From UBA5314 sp964635975 (GTDB lineage Bacteria; Bacillota; Syntrophomonadia; Syntrophomonadales; Syntrophomonadaceae), in the NCBI GenBank assembly GCA_964635975.1, contig CAZWPO010000002.1, positions 1 through 64,000 of the forward strand: 64,000 bases of DNA. The letters are read 5' to 3'. Below the pieces are notes generated by a model. The model worked only from the letters and a program-made list of their open reading frames with translations. It was not told the origin of the DNA and ran no database searches. Shown here piece by piece: positions 25,143-34,301 of this stretch. The translations under genes and the position numbers were made by a program. Numbering within the stretch: position 1 is the first letter of the stretch; the number at the start of each line of letters is the position of its first letter.

Positions 25143-27233
25143 CTAATGGATTGGCAGTTCTACCGTAAAACATGCACCATTTTCTCTATTTGATGCCCTG
25201 ATGCGACCCTTGCAGTGCTCTTCGACAATTGTTTTTGACATATATAATCCCAGCCCGGTTCCTTTTGCCGATCCTTTTGTGGAGAAATAAGGATCATAGA
25301 TTCTTTCCATGGTCTCTTCAGGTATCCCGCCCGCGTTGTCCTGGATCTCTATGATCTGATATCCGTCTTTCTCATAGCCAGTAATGACAATTTTAGGTTC
25401 AAGCACATTTCTTTCCACGAGTGCATCGGTCGCGTTTTTTAGCAGATTTAGGAAAACCTGCATCAATTCCCGGGGATAAGTCGATATCTTGCTGTAAAAC
25501 ATGCAGTTCTTGACCAGGGAAATATTTTTATATTCTATGGACCGTCCTATGATGCCCAGCGTATTCTCGATGATATCATCCATCATGACTTTTTCCTGGG
25601 GATTATCGGGCTTGAAAAAGTGCCGGAAGTCATTGATCGTTTTTGAAAGGTATTGTGCATGGTTGTTTATCTCCAGCAACTGCTTTATGAACTGATCCGG
25701 ATCGAACATTTCGAGATCAATCAATACTTTTAGATTGCCGGAAAGAGTACTGATGGACGACAATGGCTGCCTCCATTGATGGGCTATCATCCCTATCATC
25801 TCACCCATAGCTGCTAATTTAGAATTCTGAATGAGCAGTTGTTCCTGCTGCTGCCTTTCGGAAATTTCAGCTTCCAACAGTCTATTTAACTGATGGGATT
25901 CGATTATCATCTGGTTTAGAATCTGCTGCTCATTGCGCAGCTCTTTTTCCTGATATAAATGGCAGTTTTCGACCTTGTTCAAACCGTTATAAACGGCTAA
26001 AGCCATGTTATAGCAGGAATTATATCCGCATGCAGCACAGTTCCGGAAATCCTTTTCATCTTCTTTATACATTTTCTTATATATGGATTCTAATTCTTCC
26101 TGAGAAGGGATCTTTTGATTGTTTTTCGAGGACAAATCTTGATAATATGGGTATTTGAAACTGCAGGTTTCCATAGCTTCATTGATAAACAGCTCAAGGA
26201 ACACCTCATTTTCCGTATTTCTGATTCCTGATTCTGATCGCCTGGCTATACTCATTTCTATTTCATCAATAGTCATACTGCTGTTGATGCATCCAGCACC
26301 CATATTGCAGCCCTTTTCGCAGCTCAATATATCAACGATCATCGGCAAATCCTGCTTGCCATTTTTTATGACCCGGCTCAGGTCTTCAAGATATCGCTGA
26401 TAGATAATAGGCCCCTCGATTTTACTTATCGAACTGGGGAGTGTCTCCGGATAACGATGGAGATAGGATTCTTTGAGCCCTCCAGGTGAACTGAAGTTTA
26501 CGGCGATCCCAGCCGGAACCGGTCCATCAAATACATCGTCTGGCATGTCCTCTAGCGTGATATTATTCTCTTTGAAAATTTTACTCAACGATAGGAATGT
26601 GACATTGTAGTCTACTGACCGGCTTTTCTGAAATTCTCGTCTTTTGGCCAGACATGGGGAAATAAATAGCAATGAAGCGTCTGGATGAATGCTGCGCAGG
26701 TACATTGCCAGGTTGTGCACTGGACTTCCGATTGGTGATAAATATTCGATAAGTTCTGGATGATGGAGCTCTATATAAGTCACTACAGCCGGGCAGGGCT
26801 GTGCTATTACAGGAGACTTAATATTCCCGGAAGCAATTGCTTTATTATACGCTGCAATGGTGATCTCCGCTCCCAGGGATACGTCATATACTGCTCTTAT
26901 GCCCAGCTTTCTTAACGCGGATATCAATTTATTCAAATTGAAATTAGCCTGGGCAGATGGTGCTATCAAAGCAATAATATTTTTATGATTGAGGTCCGTC
27001 AGAAATATTTCGCTATCGTCGATCGGGTAACGCGCACTTTTTTCGGCTTCACCGGCGTGGCTCCGGATACAGGCTTCTATGCATCGGCCACAACCGATGC
27101 ATAAATGATTGTCAAATTTTACCACGTCACCGCTACCATCGCTGCACACTTTTACAGGGCATACAGCAATGCACTGATGGCAGTTAACACAAAATTCTTC
27201 ATTTATACCGATTACTGGTATGAATTCCTCCAT
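25143..27233 (-). CDS. Sensor histidine kinase with ferredoxin and [FeFe]-hydrogenase-like domains
   Basis: 696 residues. Two [4Fe-4S] ferredoxin motifs (Cys15/18/21/25 and Cys45/48/51/55) are followed by an iron-only-hydrogenase large-subunit-like domain (about 85-340). Its degenerate H-cluster motifs are QPCPAVV, ISPCLAKRREF and LSCEKGCNMGAGC. A further four-Cys Fe-S motif (NCAACGYNSCYN...NC, about 390-420), a coiled coil, and a kinase core with AHQWRQPLSSIS (His near 505), LLKNATDAL, DNAGGI and GTGLGL complete it. It probably senses redox state or hydrogen rather than catalysing hydrogen turnover. The receiver-HD-GYP gene follows on the same strand. The ATG has no clear ribosome site. Confidence 0.88.
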   Translation of the reverse strand: MEEFIPVIGINEEFCVNCHQCIAVCPVKVCSDGSGDVVKFDNHLCIGCGRCIEACIRSHAGEAEKSARYPIDDSEIFLTDLNHKNIIALIAPSAQANFNLNKLISALRKLGIRAVYDVSLGAEITIAAYNKAIASGNIKSPVIAQPCPAVVTYIELHHPELIEYLSPIGSPVHNLAMYLRSIHPDASLLFISPCLAKRREFQKSRSVDYNVTFLSLSKIFKENNITLEDMPDDVFDGPVPAGIAVNFSSPGGLKESYLHRYPETLPSSISKIEGPIIYQRYLEDLSRVIKNGKQDLPMIVDILSCEKGCNMGAGCINSSMTIDEIEMSIARRSESGIRNTENEVFLELFINEAMETCSFKYPYYQDLSSKNNQKIPSQEELESIYKKMYKEDEKDFRNCAACGYNSCYNMALAVYNGLNKVENCHLYQEKELRNEQQILNQMIIESHQLNRLLEAEISERQQQEQLLIQNSKLAAMGEMIGMIAHQWRQPLSSISTLSGNLKVLIDLEMFDPDQFIKQLLEINNHAQYLSKTINDFRHFFKPDNPQEKVMMDDIIENTLGIIGRSIEYKNISLVKNCMFYSKISTYPRELMQVFLNLLKNATDALVERNVLEPKIVITGYEKDGYQIIEIQDNAGGIPEETMERIYDPYFSTKGSAKGTGLGLYMSKTIVEEHCKGRIRASNRENGACFTVELPIH

Positions 27234-27462
27234 TTCGCTGCTGGATTCATCGAAACGGCGAAGGCTAGGTATTCAGCAGGTATTATGTAATTTTTTGAAT
27301 CTATATTCCCTTAGCTAAACTTAGTCTTCTGATGAATCCATTCCGCCTCCTCTCCTGGACAGTACAAAAACGATTGTTACATTATCTTGAAAAGGCATAT
27401 GAAAAAATCCGCTCAATCCTCTATTTTTATTATCGATTAAAAATCGACATATTTTAGCAAAT

Positions 27463-27505
27463 AACAAAAAAATATGAGAATAAAATGGTTTTTTATTCTC
27501 ATATT
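27463..27505 (-). terminator. Terminator of the DegV/flavoprotein unit
   Basis: AATATGAGAATAAAA pairs over 15 bp with TTTTATTCTCATATT around 5 nt. On the minus strand a T-rich run follows. The stem is A/T-rich, so the strength is uncertain. Confidence 0.6.
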
Positions 27506-27535
27506 ATGTCATCTCTATAGTTGTTTTGTTATCTT

Positions 27536-28393
27536 TTACCTATTGGTACAATATACAACCCCGATTGTGCCCAGCCCGGTGTGCAGACCGATGACCGGGC
27601 CGATGGAGCAGATATCCACTGGAATGCTGTACATTTCAAACAGCGTCTTTTTTAACTGGGCGGCTTTTCCCGCTGCATTGATATGGTGGACTATCAGCGT
27701 CCTTAATCCCCGTTCTTCATGATCTGTTTTGATCAATTCTAATATGCGATTCACGGCCCTGGAGGAACCACGCACCTTCTCAACCAGATGGGTCATCCCT
27801 TTGTCCATGTCCACTGTTAAAATCGGAGTTATTTGCAGAAGGGACCCCAACAGTGCTGAAGCCGTCCCAATCCTTCCGCCCTTTCTCAAATATTCCAATG
27901 TTTCGGGGGTGAAGTAGAAATGGACTTTCTCCCTCGTATCAACAGCAGCCTTAATGGCATCCTCCATATTGCCTCCAGATCGGACAATTTTAGCCGCAGC
28001 TATCGCCTGCAGTCCCAAAGCCATACAGTTGGTATGGGAGTCAAGTATTTCTATTCGTCGATCCGGGTATTCTTTTGATAAACGATCCCTTGCGCCCAGG
28101 GCTGTAGAATAGGTCCCGCTCATGGCTGACGAAATAAAGACTGCGAGGACATCGTCGCCTCGGGCCAAGCTCTGCCGAAAAACCTCGTATATCTCTCCCT
28201 GTGAAGGTTGTGATGAGGTTGGGATAATGCCGGTCGTTTGTATCTTGTTATAAAAATACTCCTGGTCTATTTCAGTTTCCAGAAACGATTCATCCGGAAA
28301 ATGAACGCTAAGCGGTATTATTACTATGCCGAGTTCATGCATTATGTCTTTGTCCAAATATGAGGTGCTGTCGCTTACAACTACTATACTCAG
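27536..28393 (-). CDS. DegV family fatty-acid-binding protein, probable CTG start
   Basis: 285 residues if translation begins at CTG 28393. The frame from there reads MSIVVVSDSTSYLDKDIM, giving the DST motif that every DegV protein has at its N-terminus. AGGGGG lies 7 nt before the CTG. The first ATG (28357) would delete that strand and the binding motif. Other family features are TSQPSQGEIYEVF, FISSAMSGTYSTA and LIVHHI. DegV/FakB proteins bind fatty acids for phosphorylation by FakA, which is not in the window. Downstream of the PPOX-type flavoprotein gene; closed by a terminator. Confidence 0.82.
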   Translation of the reverse strand: MSIVVVSDSTSYLDKDIMHELGIVIIPLSVHFPDESFLETEIDQEYFYNKIQTTGIIPTSSQPSQGEIYEVFRQSLARGDDVLAVFISSAMSGTYSTALGARDRLSKEYPDRRIEILDSHTNCMALGLQAIAAAKIVRSGGNMEDAIKAAVDTREKVHFYFTPETLEYLRKGGRIGTASALLGSLLQITPILTVDMDKGMTHLVEKVRGSSRAVNRILELIKTDHEERGLRTLIVHHINAAGKAAQLKKTLFEMYSIPVDICSIGPVIGLHTGLGTIGVVYCTNR

Positions 28394-28464
28394 AACTGAT
28401 CCCCCTGTTCTGTCTCTATTATTCCTGCTGCATCAAGTTTGAACCAAGCAAATATGCGATCTGC

Positions 28465-28893
28465 TCAATTGCCGAATTTGATGTATTCTTTGCGGTTCGA
28501 GCTGGTCTCTATGGTCCAGAAGTGAGCTTCCCCCCTGGAGAGCCTGAAGATTATCAGTTCTGGGCTCTCCGGTGTCATGCCCATTGCTTTTAGGAAAGGC
28601 CGGTCATTGAGACATTTCTTCCTTAGTTCCAAATTATCTAGAAATTCAATGTTACCACTGACCCGCAACATCATGCCCCCATTATTGGATGGACTGAAGA
28701 AGCCCAGCTCGACTTTGGGATTATTTATCAGCTGTTTATACAAGTCTTTAACCGCGCCGGTTTGAAAGTAAAAGCCGCTTTCATCGGCGAACCACATGCC
28801 GAGCGCTCTAACCCTGGGCTGGTCGCCTTCTGCGGTAGCGATCCAGGCAATAGGATTCTTATTGGCAAATGCAACGCAATCCAAAAAGTTCAT
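28465..28893 (-). CDS. Pyridoxamine 5'-phosphate oxidase-like flavin-binding protein
   Basis: 142 residues with a split-barrel flavin fold: PIAWIATAEGDQPRVRALG, then the FYFQTGAVKDLYKQL and NPKVELGFFS strands typical of the PPOX family. It probably binds FMN or F420-like cofactor; real pyridoxamine oxidation is unlikely in a strict anaerobe. GGAGGAA precedes ATG. It precedes degV by 71 nt on the same strand. Confidence 0.8.
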   Translation of the reverse strand: MNFLDCVAFANKNPIAWIATAEGDQPRVRALGMWFADESGFYFQTGAVKDLYKQLINNPKVELGFFSPSNNGGMMLRVSGNIEFLDNLELRKKCLNDRPFLKAMGMTPESPELIIFRLSRGEAHFWTIETSSNRKEYIKFGN

Positions 28894-29008
28894 ACTATTC
28901 CTCCGTTTCCCTGCAATATTAGACGCACAAACCTTCTTTTCATTATTCTACTATACTCAGGAAAATAATAGGGAAAAGAGTGTATTTTCTCCAGCCGCGC
29001 AAGCCGGT

Positions 29009-30145
29009 TTAGTGGCTTCCATTTATAGAAGTAGTTTTAACACCGTCAAATGGATGTATCGACGAATGAACGGGAATGCCCTTCGGCCTGTCCAGAACTT
29101 CGATCTCCTGATAACTTAACCTTCTAGAGATCGAAAGCTCAGAAGCCTTACCCAAGTCTATCTCGACATTTTCGCCGATTATACGAATAATCGGGCAATG
29201 TGATCTGTATTTGTTCACTGCCACTACTACGGCAAGATCTCCGCTGTTAAGTTCTACAATGCTCCCCATGGGATACATTGCCACATTGGAAGCGAACGCA
29301 TCAACGATTCTGGCGTCAAAATAGGAGCCGCTAAGCTTTTTTACTATCTTTAAAGCATCAGTAATAGTGTAACCGCTTCGGAAAGGCCGGTCAGATATTA
29401 TAGCGTCAAAAGTGTCAACCACAGCAACGATTTTTGCATATTCATGTATCTGGGCGGCTTTTAAACTGCGCGGGTATCCCTGCCCGTCTACCCTTTCGTG
29501 ATGCTGGTACGCGATATGGGCTGCCTGAACTGACACTTCTCTATAGGAGCGCAGAATGTTAAAGCCTATTTCAGCATGGCTCTTGACATGCTCATTTTCT
29601 AATTGATTCAAGCTCCGGGTCTGGTTTAAGATAGCTGGGTTTAATGCAATCATTCCGATATCGTGCAAAAGCGCGCCGAGTCCCAGCTCAACAAGGTCAG
29701 TCTCGCTGTATCCCAATGACCTCCCGGTCATCATGGCAAAGATTGCAACATTGATGGAATGCATGAATAGATAGTCATCATAACTTCTGATATCCTCTAA
29801 TTGGATCAAAGTATTGCGATTGCTAATGATGTTGTCCAGAAGCACATTGACACTCTTTCTGATCTCGATCATATTGATGGTTTTTCCTGATGCCAGATTT
29901 TTTAGCGAGTTGTTAAGCTTGATAGTCAGAGACGAGCGCAATTGTTCGGAGATGATCTCAGGAACGTCAATGTCATCTATTCCATCCTGGATATAGATAG
30001 ATCCCAGGCCTTTTTCCCTGAGTTTATCGATGTATCTGTTCGTGAGTTTGGTGCCTTTGGTAAGTAAAGCATTCCCGCGGATGTCTAGCACGGTCCGTGC
30101 GATGATCATACCGGGTTTAAGTTCATCATAGGGGATTCTTCTCAT
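29009..30145 (-). CDS. HD-GYP domain phosphodiesterase, paralogue 1
   Basis: 378 residues, soluble. An N-terminal beta-rich domain (LKPGMIIARTVLDIRGNALL, about 1-60) precedes an HD-GYP domain (about 115-295) with LLHDIG, AYQHHERVDGQGYPR. A C-terminal beta domain (about 300-360) follows. It is a close relative of the protein at 32950-34041, with the same architecture and length. The start is ATG 30145 after GGGAGGAA. It likely degrades c-di-GMP and lies divergent to folD, with 204 nt between. Confidence 0.87.
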   Translation of the reverse strand: MRRIPYDELKPGMIIARTVLDIRGNALLTKGTKLTNRYIDKLREKGLGSIYIQDGIDDIDVPEIISEQLRSSLTIKLNNSLKNLASGKTINMIEIRKSVNVLLDNIISNRNTLIQLEDIRSYDDYLFMHSINVAIFAMMTGRSLGYSETDLVELGLGALLHDIGMIALNPAILNQTRSLNQLENEHVKSHAEIGFNILRSYREVSVQAAHIAYQHHERVDGQGYPRSLKAAQIHEYAKIVAVVDTFDAIISDRPFRSGYTITDALKIVKKLSGSYFDARIVDAFASNVAMYPMGSIVELNSGDLAVVVAVNKYRSHCPIIRIIGENVEIDLGKASELSISRRLSYQEIEVLDRPKGIPVHSSIHPFDGVKTTSINGSH

Positions 30146-30236
30146 GGTGCGTTCCTCCCTGAACGATAAAATGACTAATTCTCAAGCCATCCTTATTAGC
30201 ATAATCGATATAAATATGGGTTTTCTTTAATGCGAA

Positions 30237-30268
30237 CCGGTCCGTCTGATTCATACGACCCGGACCGC
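30237..30268. other. Stem-loop in the HD-GYP/folD divergent region
   Basis: CGGTCCG and CGGACCG arms enclose GTC/GAC and a short loop. Lying between divergent genes it is more likely an operator or folD leader structure than a terminator. Confidence 0.3.
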
Positions 30269-30349
30269 AATAAGAGCTTTTTAAGCAATAATCAACCTTA
30301 ATGGGCCAAAAAAGGATATCCTAGAAGTAAATGAAAAGGAGGCACCGTT

Positions 30350-31228
30350 ATGGCAGCCATTCTGGATGGGAAATTGCTCGCTGGCAAGATAGAGAACAAA
30401 CTGCGTCAGTTGATCAATACTAATAATATAAATCCTGGGCTGACAGTAATCCAGGCAGGCCGGGATCAGCCTTCAAATATGTATGTGACCATGAAGCAGA
30501 AGGCCTGTCAGAGGATAGGCATATCATTTAGATCTGTAAATTTGCCCGCAAATGCCGATGAAGCCGAAGTGCTAGGTGTTATAGAAATATTAAACAAGGA
30601 TGATAATACTGATGGCATACTGGTCCAACTCCCTTTGCCTGCTCATATCGACGTGGAAAAAGTGAGTGAATCTTTATCCCCGGCCAAAGATGTCGATTGT
30701 TTTCATTCCTATAATATCGGTCGGCTTTTTCTGGGTAAGCCAGGCTTCACGCCCTGCACTCCTCTGGGCTGCCAGGTTCTCTTAAAGCACTATAACATTC
30801 AACTGGAAGGCAAAAAAGCTGTGATCATAGGACGCAGCAATATAGTGGGTAAACCGATGGCTCTGCTATTTCTTCAAGGCAATGCAACCGTAACAGTTTG
30901 CCATTCTTATACTGAAAATATCGAGCAGGAAATCGGTCAAGCCGACATTGTGGCAGTGGCGATAGGCAAGGCAAACTTCGTAAAAGGCGAGTATTTGAAA
31001 CCAGGCGCTATAGTAATAGACTTCGGGCAGCACCGCAGCGATAGCGGTATTATCACCGGCGATGTTGACTATCAAAGCGCTATAAGCCGGGCCTCATGGA
31101 TAACACCGGTGCCTGGAGGGACCGGGCCAATGACCGTGGCCACAGTCCTCTATAATACCGTCAAAGCTTTTACACAGAGAAGACAGATCAATTTTGATGG
31201 ATTATTAGATATTTTTAAGAATATCTAA
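30350..31228 (+). CDS. folD: Bifunctional methylenetetrahydrofolate dehydrogenase/cyclohydrolase
   Basis: 292 residues. The conserved YVTMKQKACQRIGI segment holds the catalytic Tyr and Lys; DGILVQLPLP, PCTPLGC, GRSNIVGKPMALL and PVPGGTGPMTVA are FolD signatures. It interconverts methylene-, methenyl- and 10-formyl-tetrahydrofolate for one-carbon metabolism in the cytosol. AAAAGGAGG precedes ATG 30350. Its last 24 nt overlap the convergent SLH-protein gene inside a palindrome (31205-31228). Confidence 0.95.
   Translation: MAAILDGKLLAGKIENKLRQLINTNNINPGLTVIQAGRDQPSNMYVTMKQKACQRIGISFRSVNLPANADEAEVLGVIEILNKDDNTDGILVQLPLPAHIDVEKVSESLSPAKDVDCFHSYNIGRLFLGKPGFTPCTPLGCQVLLKHYNIQLEGKKAVIIGRSNIVGKPMALLFLQGNATVTVCHSYTENIEQEIGQADIVAVAIGKANFVKGEYLKPGAIVIDFGQHRSDSGIITGDVDYQSAISRASWITPVPGGTGPMTVATVLYNTVKAFTQRRQINFDGLLDIFKNI
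31205..31228. terminator. Palindrome shared by the ends of two convergent genes
   Basis: TTAGATATT and AATATCTAA arms around TTTAAG. The outermost three bases on each side are the TAA stop codons of folD (plus) and the SLH gene (minus). It may act as a terminator for both, though it lacks a clear T-run. Confidence 0.45.
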
Positions 31229-32851
31229 TATTCCCGGCTTGATGCCATCTGACAAATAGCTCATAGGCACGGAAAACTCGGGAATACCTGCCGCATAGGC
31301 AGCAATCTCATATTGCTGAAAATATATCACTAGTTGATCGTCTTTGATATAAAATTCTTGATCATCTTTTATCCCGGAAAATGCACCTTCAAAATAGAAC
31401 TCAGAACTGATGCTTATTTTATCTTCAATAAACTGGTTTATGATACTCCGGTAATCAAATCCGGAAATGAAAAGGTCTCCCAGAGCTAAATCACTGCCAT
31501 TGCTTAGATCGATGTTGTACGCTTTTCGATCGGTAAGACCATGGGCACCACCCATGTATTGATAATAGTCCACATACATACTAAGAATTCCCGGCGCCAT
31601 CGAACCTATCTCATAACTAGAATAGGACCCAAAAGGATTCTTTTCTCCTCCGTATGTCCGGCTTTCTTCTAAGTATTCGGCGAGACCGGATGCTACAGAC
31701 GACTTGAAATCCTGAGCATCTTTTAACCAGCGCTCATTCAATACTGATTTCACCCCGGAAGGTAGACCGCCATTAATAGTAGGAACCTGCATATCCACTA
31801 CCATAGCATCGCTGCTTTCCTTTATAATACGTGAGCTTATTATTAGTCTATCCGCATCCTTTTCAGAAACCTCTACTCTTATGGTAAAACGCTCTAAAGG
31901 CTGAACGCTTTCCCACGGCCTTGAATATACCATACTGACCTCGGTCGTGCCTGCTCTGAGTGCTCTGAACCGCCAGTAATCAGTCCCTCCCCCGCCAACT
32001 ACCTGAGGGTTGGAGTTTGAAGGATTGTAATAGGAATCAAGCAGCAATAATATGCTGCTGTCATATGGTTTGCTATAGTCCCACTTAAAACCAGTACTCG
32101 GGTTGCTGGGCAAAGCCAGCACAAAAGACTGTCCCACCACGGTATTATATTCCATTCCGTCGCTGTTTTCATCTACATCCACCTGCCGGTTGGCAGCTTT
32201 CGAGCAACTGCTTAGAATCTGTGCTAACTCAGCTCTGCTCAGGGGCTCATGGGGGCGGAACAAAGCGTTTGAACCCTTCATGATCCCGGTGTTGGAAATA
32301 AAAGCCACGGTCTGCTGTTCCTCGGAAGTTAACGAATAAGTATCGTCATAGACCGGCATCATCATTATCATGGGCACATCGATATCTTTAGCAAGAAAAC
32401 AGTGTTGAATGGCACTGGCCATTTCCAGACGGGTTATAGATCGGCTGGGGTAAAAGAATCTATCCTGAACAGGAAATACTTCATTAAATGCGCAGACCAC
32501 CAGCGCGCCAGCATACCAGTCGTCACTGATTACGTCATCGAAATAATCGCTGGCCAGAGGCTGCCGGATAAATAGCACCTGGCCGAAATCTAAATGAAAA
32601 GCAGGCACCAACACCGCAGCAGCCTGCGCTCTGCTTACTTTTTCGTCAGGGGCGAAAATCCGGTTTCCCAGATCGTCTACGGACATTCCCTGCATTAAGC
32701 CTTTCTGGATAACTTCATTTATAGCCGACTCGGCCCAGTGGCCCTGGATGTCAGTGAAGCTGTCTGGAGCAACAGCGGCGCTGGTCGAAATGCTGCTCAA
32801 TAACATTAAAACAGAGCAAATCATTATTATCGACAGTATGTATTTTTTCAT
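31205..32851 (-). CDS. SLH-chagasin-DUF3298-like secreted protein
   Basis: 548 residues. A signal peptide (about 1-25) is followed by three S-layer homology repeats (about 30-85, 100-150, 165-215; FTDIQGHWAESAI, FDDVISDDWYAGAL, LTSEEQQTVAFI), which anchor proteins to secondary wall polymer. A chagasin-type peptidase-inhibitor domain (about 230-320) shows its three loops: NPSTGFKW, GGGGTDYWRF and RPWE. The C-terminal part (about 330-548) resembles DUF3298/RsiV-type domains (YMGGAHG, ALGDLF). It would sit in the cell envelope and may inhibit cysteine peptidases; the C-terminal role is unclear. Confidence 0.82.
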   Translation of the reverse strand: MKKYILSIIMICSVLMLLSSISTSAAVAPDSFTDIQGHWAESAINEVIQKGLMQGMSVDDLGNRIFAPDEKVSRAQAAAVLVPAFHLDFGQVLFIRQPLASDYFDDVISDDWYAGALVVCAFNEVFPVQDRFFYPSRSITRLEMASAIQHCFLAKDIDVPMIMMMPVYDDTYSLTSEEQQTVAFISNTGIMKGSNALFRPHEPLSRAELAQILSSCSKAANRQVDVDENSDGMEYNTVVGQSFVLALPSNPSTGFKWDYSKPYDSSILLLLDSYYNPSNSNPQVVGGGGTDYWRFRALRAGTTEVSMVYSRPWESVQPLERFTIRVEVSEKDADRLIISSRIIKESSDAMVVDMQVPTINGGLPSGVKSVLNERWLKDAQDFKSSVASGLAEYLEESRTYGGEKNPFGSYSSYEIGSMAPGILSMYVDYYQYMGGAHGLTDRKAYNIDLSNGSDLALGDLFISGFDYRSIINQFIEDKISISSEFYFEGAFSGIKDDQEFYIKDDQLVIYFQQYEIAAYAAGIPEFSVPMSYLSDGIKPGILDILKNI

Positions 32852-32949
32852 TAACTATACCCCCGATTCATTATTCCTGTTTATATTTACGAGATATTTG
32901 TCCACTGCTTTCATGCTTAAATATACTGGATTGGCCAGGTGGATTAAGA

Positions 32950-34041
32950 TTATATTTTCCCTCTTATCGAGTCAGTCTCCTCAGCGCTAAGGCGTCGTTC
33001 AATGGCAGCTTCTGATGATGTGCTCAGGTCAATGGTGATGGGAGGCTTGATAGGTTTTCCGTCAGAGTCATAAATGATACTTATAGTGGGTTTATCAGAA
33101 TTTATCCGCTTTACAGCAATTACAACCGCTATATGCCCGGTATTGAGCTTCAGTAAGCAACCGATTGGATACATGGCTACATTTGAGGCAAAAGCTTCAA
33201 CTATTTCAGAATCAAAATAACTGTCTGCATGGTTTTTTATGTATATAAGAGCGTCAGTTGTGCTCATGCCTACCTGATTGGGATGGTCTGCCACCAAGGT
33301 ATCAAAAGTATCAACTACAGCAACAATTCGTGCCATTTCCAGGATCTCTTTACCTTTCATACCACGTGGAATGCCGGTTCCGTCAACCCTTTCGTGGTGC
33401 TGGTAAGCGATATGGGCGGAAACTGCTGATATTTCTTTGTAGTTGCGAAGAATGTTAAATCCGAATTCCGGATGCTGATTGATTTTGTCTTCGTCCAGAT
33501 TGACCAGCGCAAAGGGATCGCTAAGAACGGACGGGTCAACTACTATCAAGCCTATGTCATGCAGAAGAGCACCCAAACCCAGAACAGACAATTCTTTTTC
33601 CGCGTAGCCCAAAGAAATTCCGGTCATGATAGAGTAAACCGCCACGTTTATGGAATGGGTAAAAATATAATCACTGTAAGCTCGAATGTCCTCCAACTGG
33701 ATCAATACACTGCGATTCTGCAGGATGCTGTCTAAAAGCATATTGACACTGTTCTTATATATATCAACATTAAGGGCGCCATTGATATAAAAAGTCTTGA
33801 GGGAGGAACTCAGCCTTTCGGAAACCTGAGAAAAAACCTCGTCAGCTATAATCTCAGGAATATCTCCATCATCCAGACCGTCTTGAATATAGATGGAACC
33901 AACCCCCAGCTTGGCCAGGCGAGAAATATATGTTTCTGATAAAGTTGTATTCTTGGTCAACAATGCCCTGCCCGTAAAACCAACAATGGTACGCGCCAAC
34001 ACCATCCCCGGTTTTAACTTATCGATGGGTACCCTTCGCAA
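32950..34041 (-). CDS. HD-GYP domain protein, paralogue 2, with GIP in place of GYP
   Basis: 363 residues, starting at TTG 34041 (7 nt after GGAGGT). This start aligns with paralogue 1 (LRRVPIDKLKPGM against MRRIPYDELKPGM); an earlier TTG overlaps the ribosome site. HD motifs LLHDIG and AYQHHERVDGTG are kept, but the signature reads GIP, not GYP. The same N- and C-terminal beta domains flank the HD domain. It lies 98 nt upstream of the SLH gene on the same strand. Confidence 0.86.
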   Translation of the reverse strand: MRRVPIDKLKPGMVLARTIVGFTGRALLTKNTTLSETYISRLAKLGVGSIYIQDGLDDGDIPEIIADEVFSQVSERLSSSLKTFYINGALNVDIYKNSVNMLLDSILQNRSVLIQLEDIRAYSDYIFTHSINVAVYSIMTGISLGYAEKELSVLGLGALLHDIGLIVVDPSVLSDPFALVNLDEDKINQHPEFGFNILRNYKEISAVSAHIAYQHHERVDGTGIPRGMKGKEILEMARIVAVVDTFDTLVADHPNQVGMSTTDALIYIKNHADSYFDSEIVEAFASNVAMYPIGCLLKLNTGHIAVVIAVKRINSDKPTISIIYDSDGKPIKPPITIDLSTSSEAAIERRLSAEETDSIRGKI

Positions 34042-34301
34042 ATAATATACCTCCAATATTCCGTCCGAGGCTTCAGATTAAGGTAATATAAATAATAGTA
34101 TGCCATTATGGAAGATTATTTCAATAGTTTAGAGGGTGCCAAAAATATACAGTAACACACCCCTGCTCGCTGATCTGCTACTCATGCCTTAACAATATGG
34201 AACTAGAAGCATGATATCTTATTAACTTATAATCCAACTATCATTACGTAATAGTTAATTTTATCACAAATTTACCTTGGATTTAATGCAATATATTTCT
34301 A

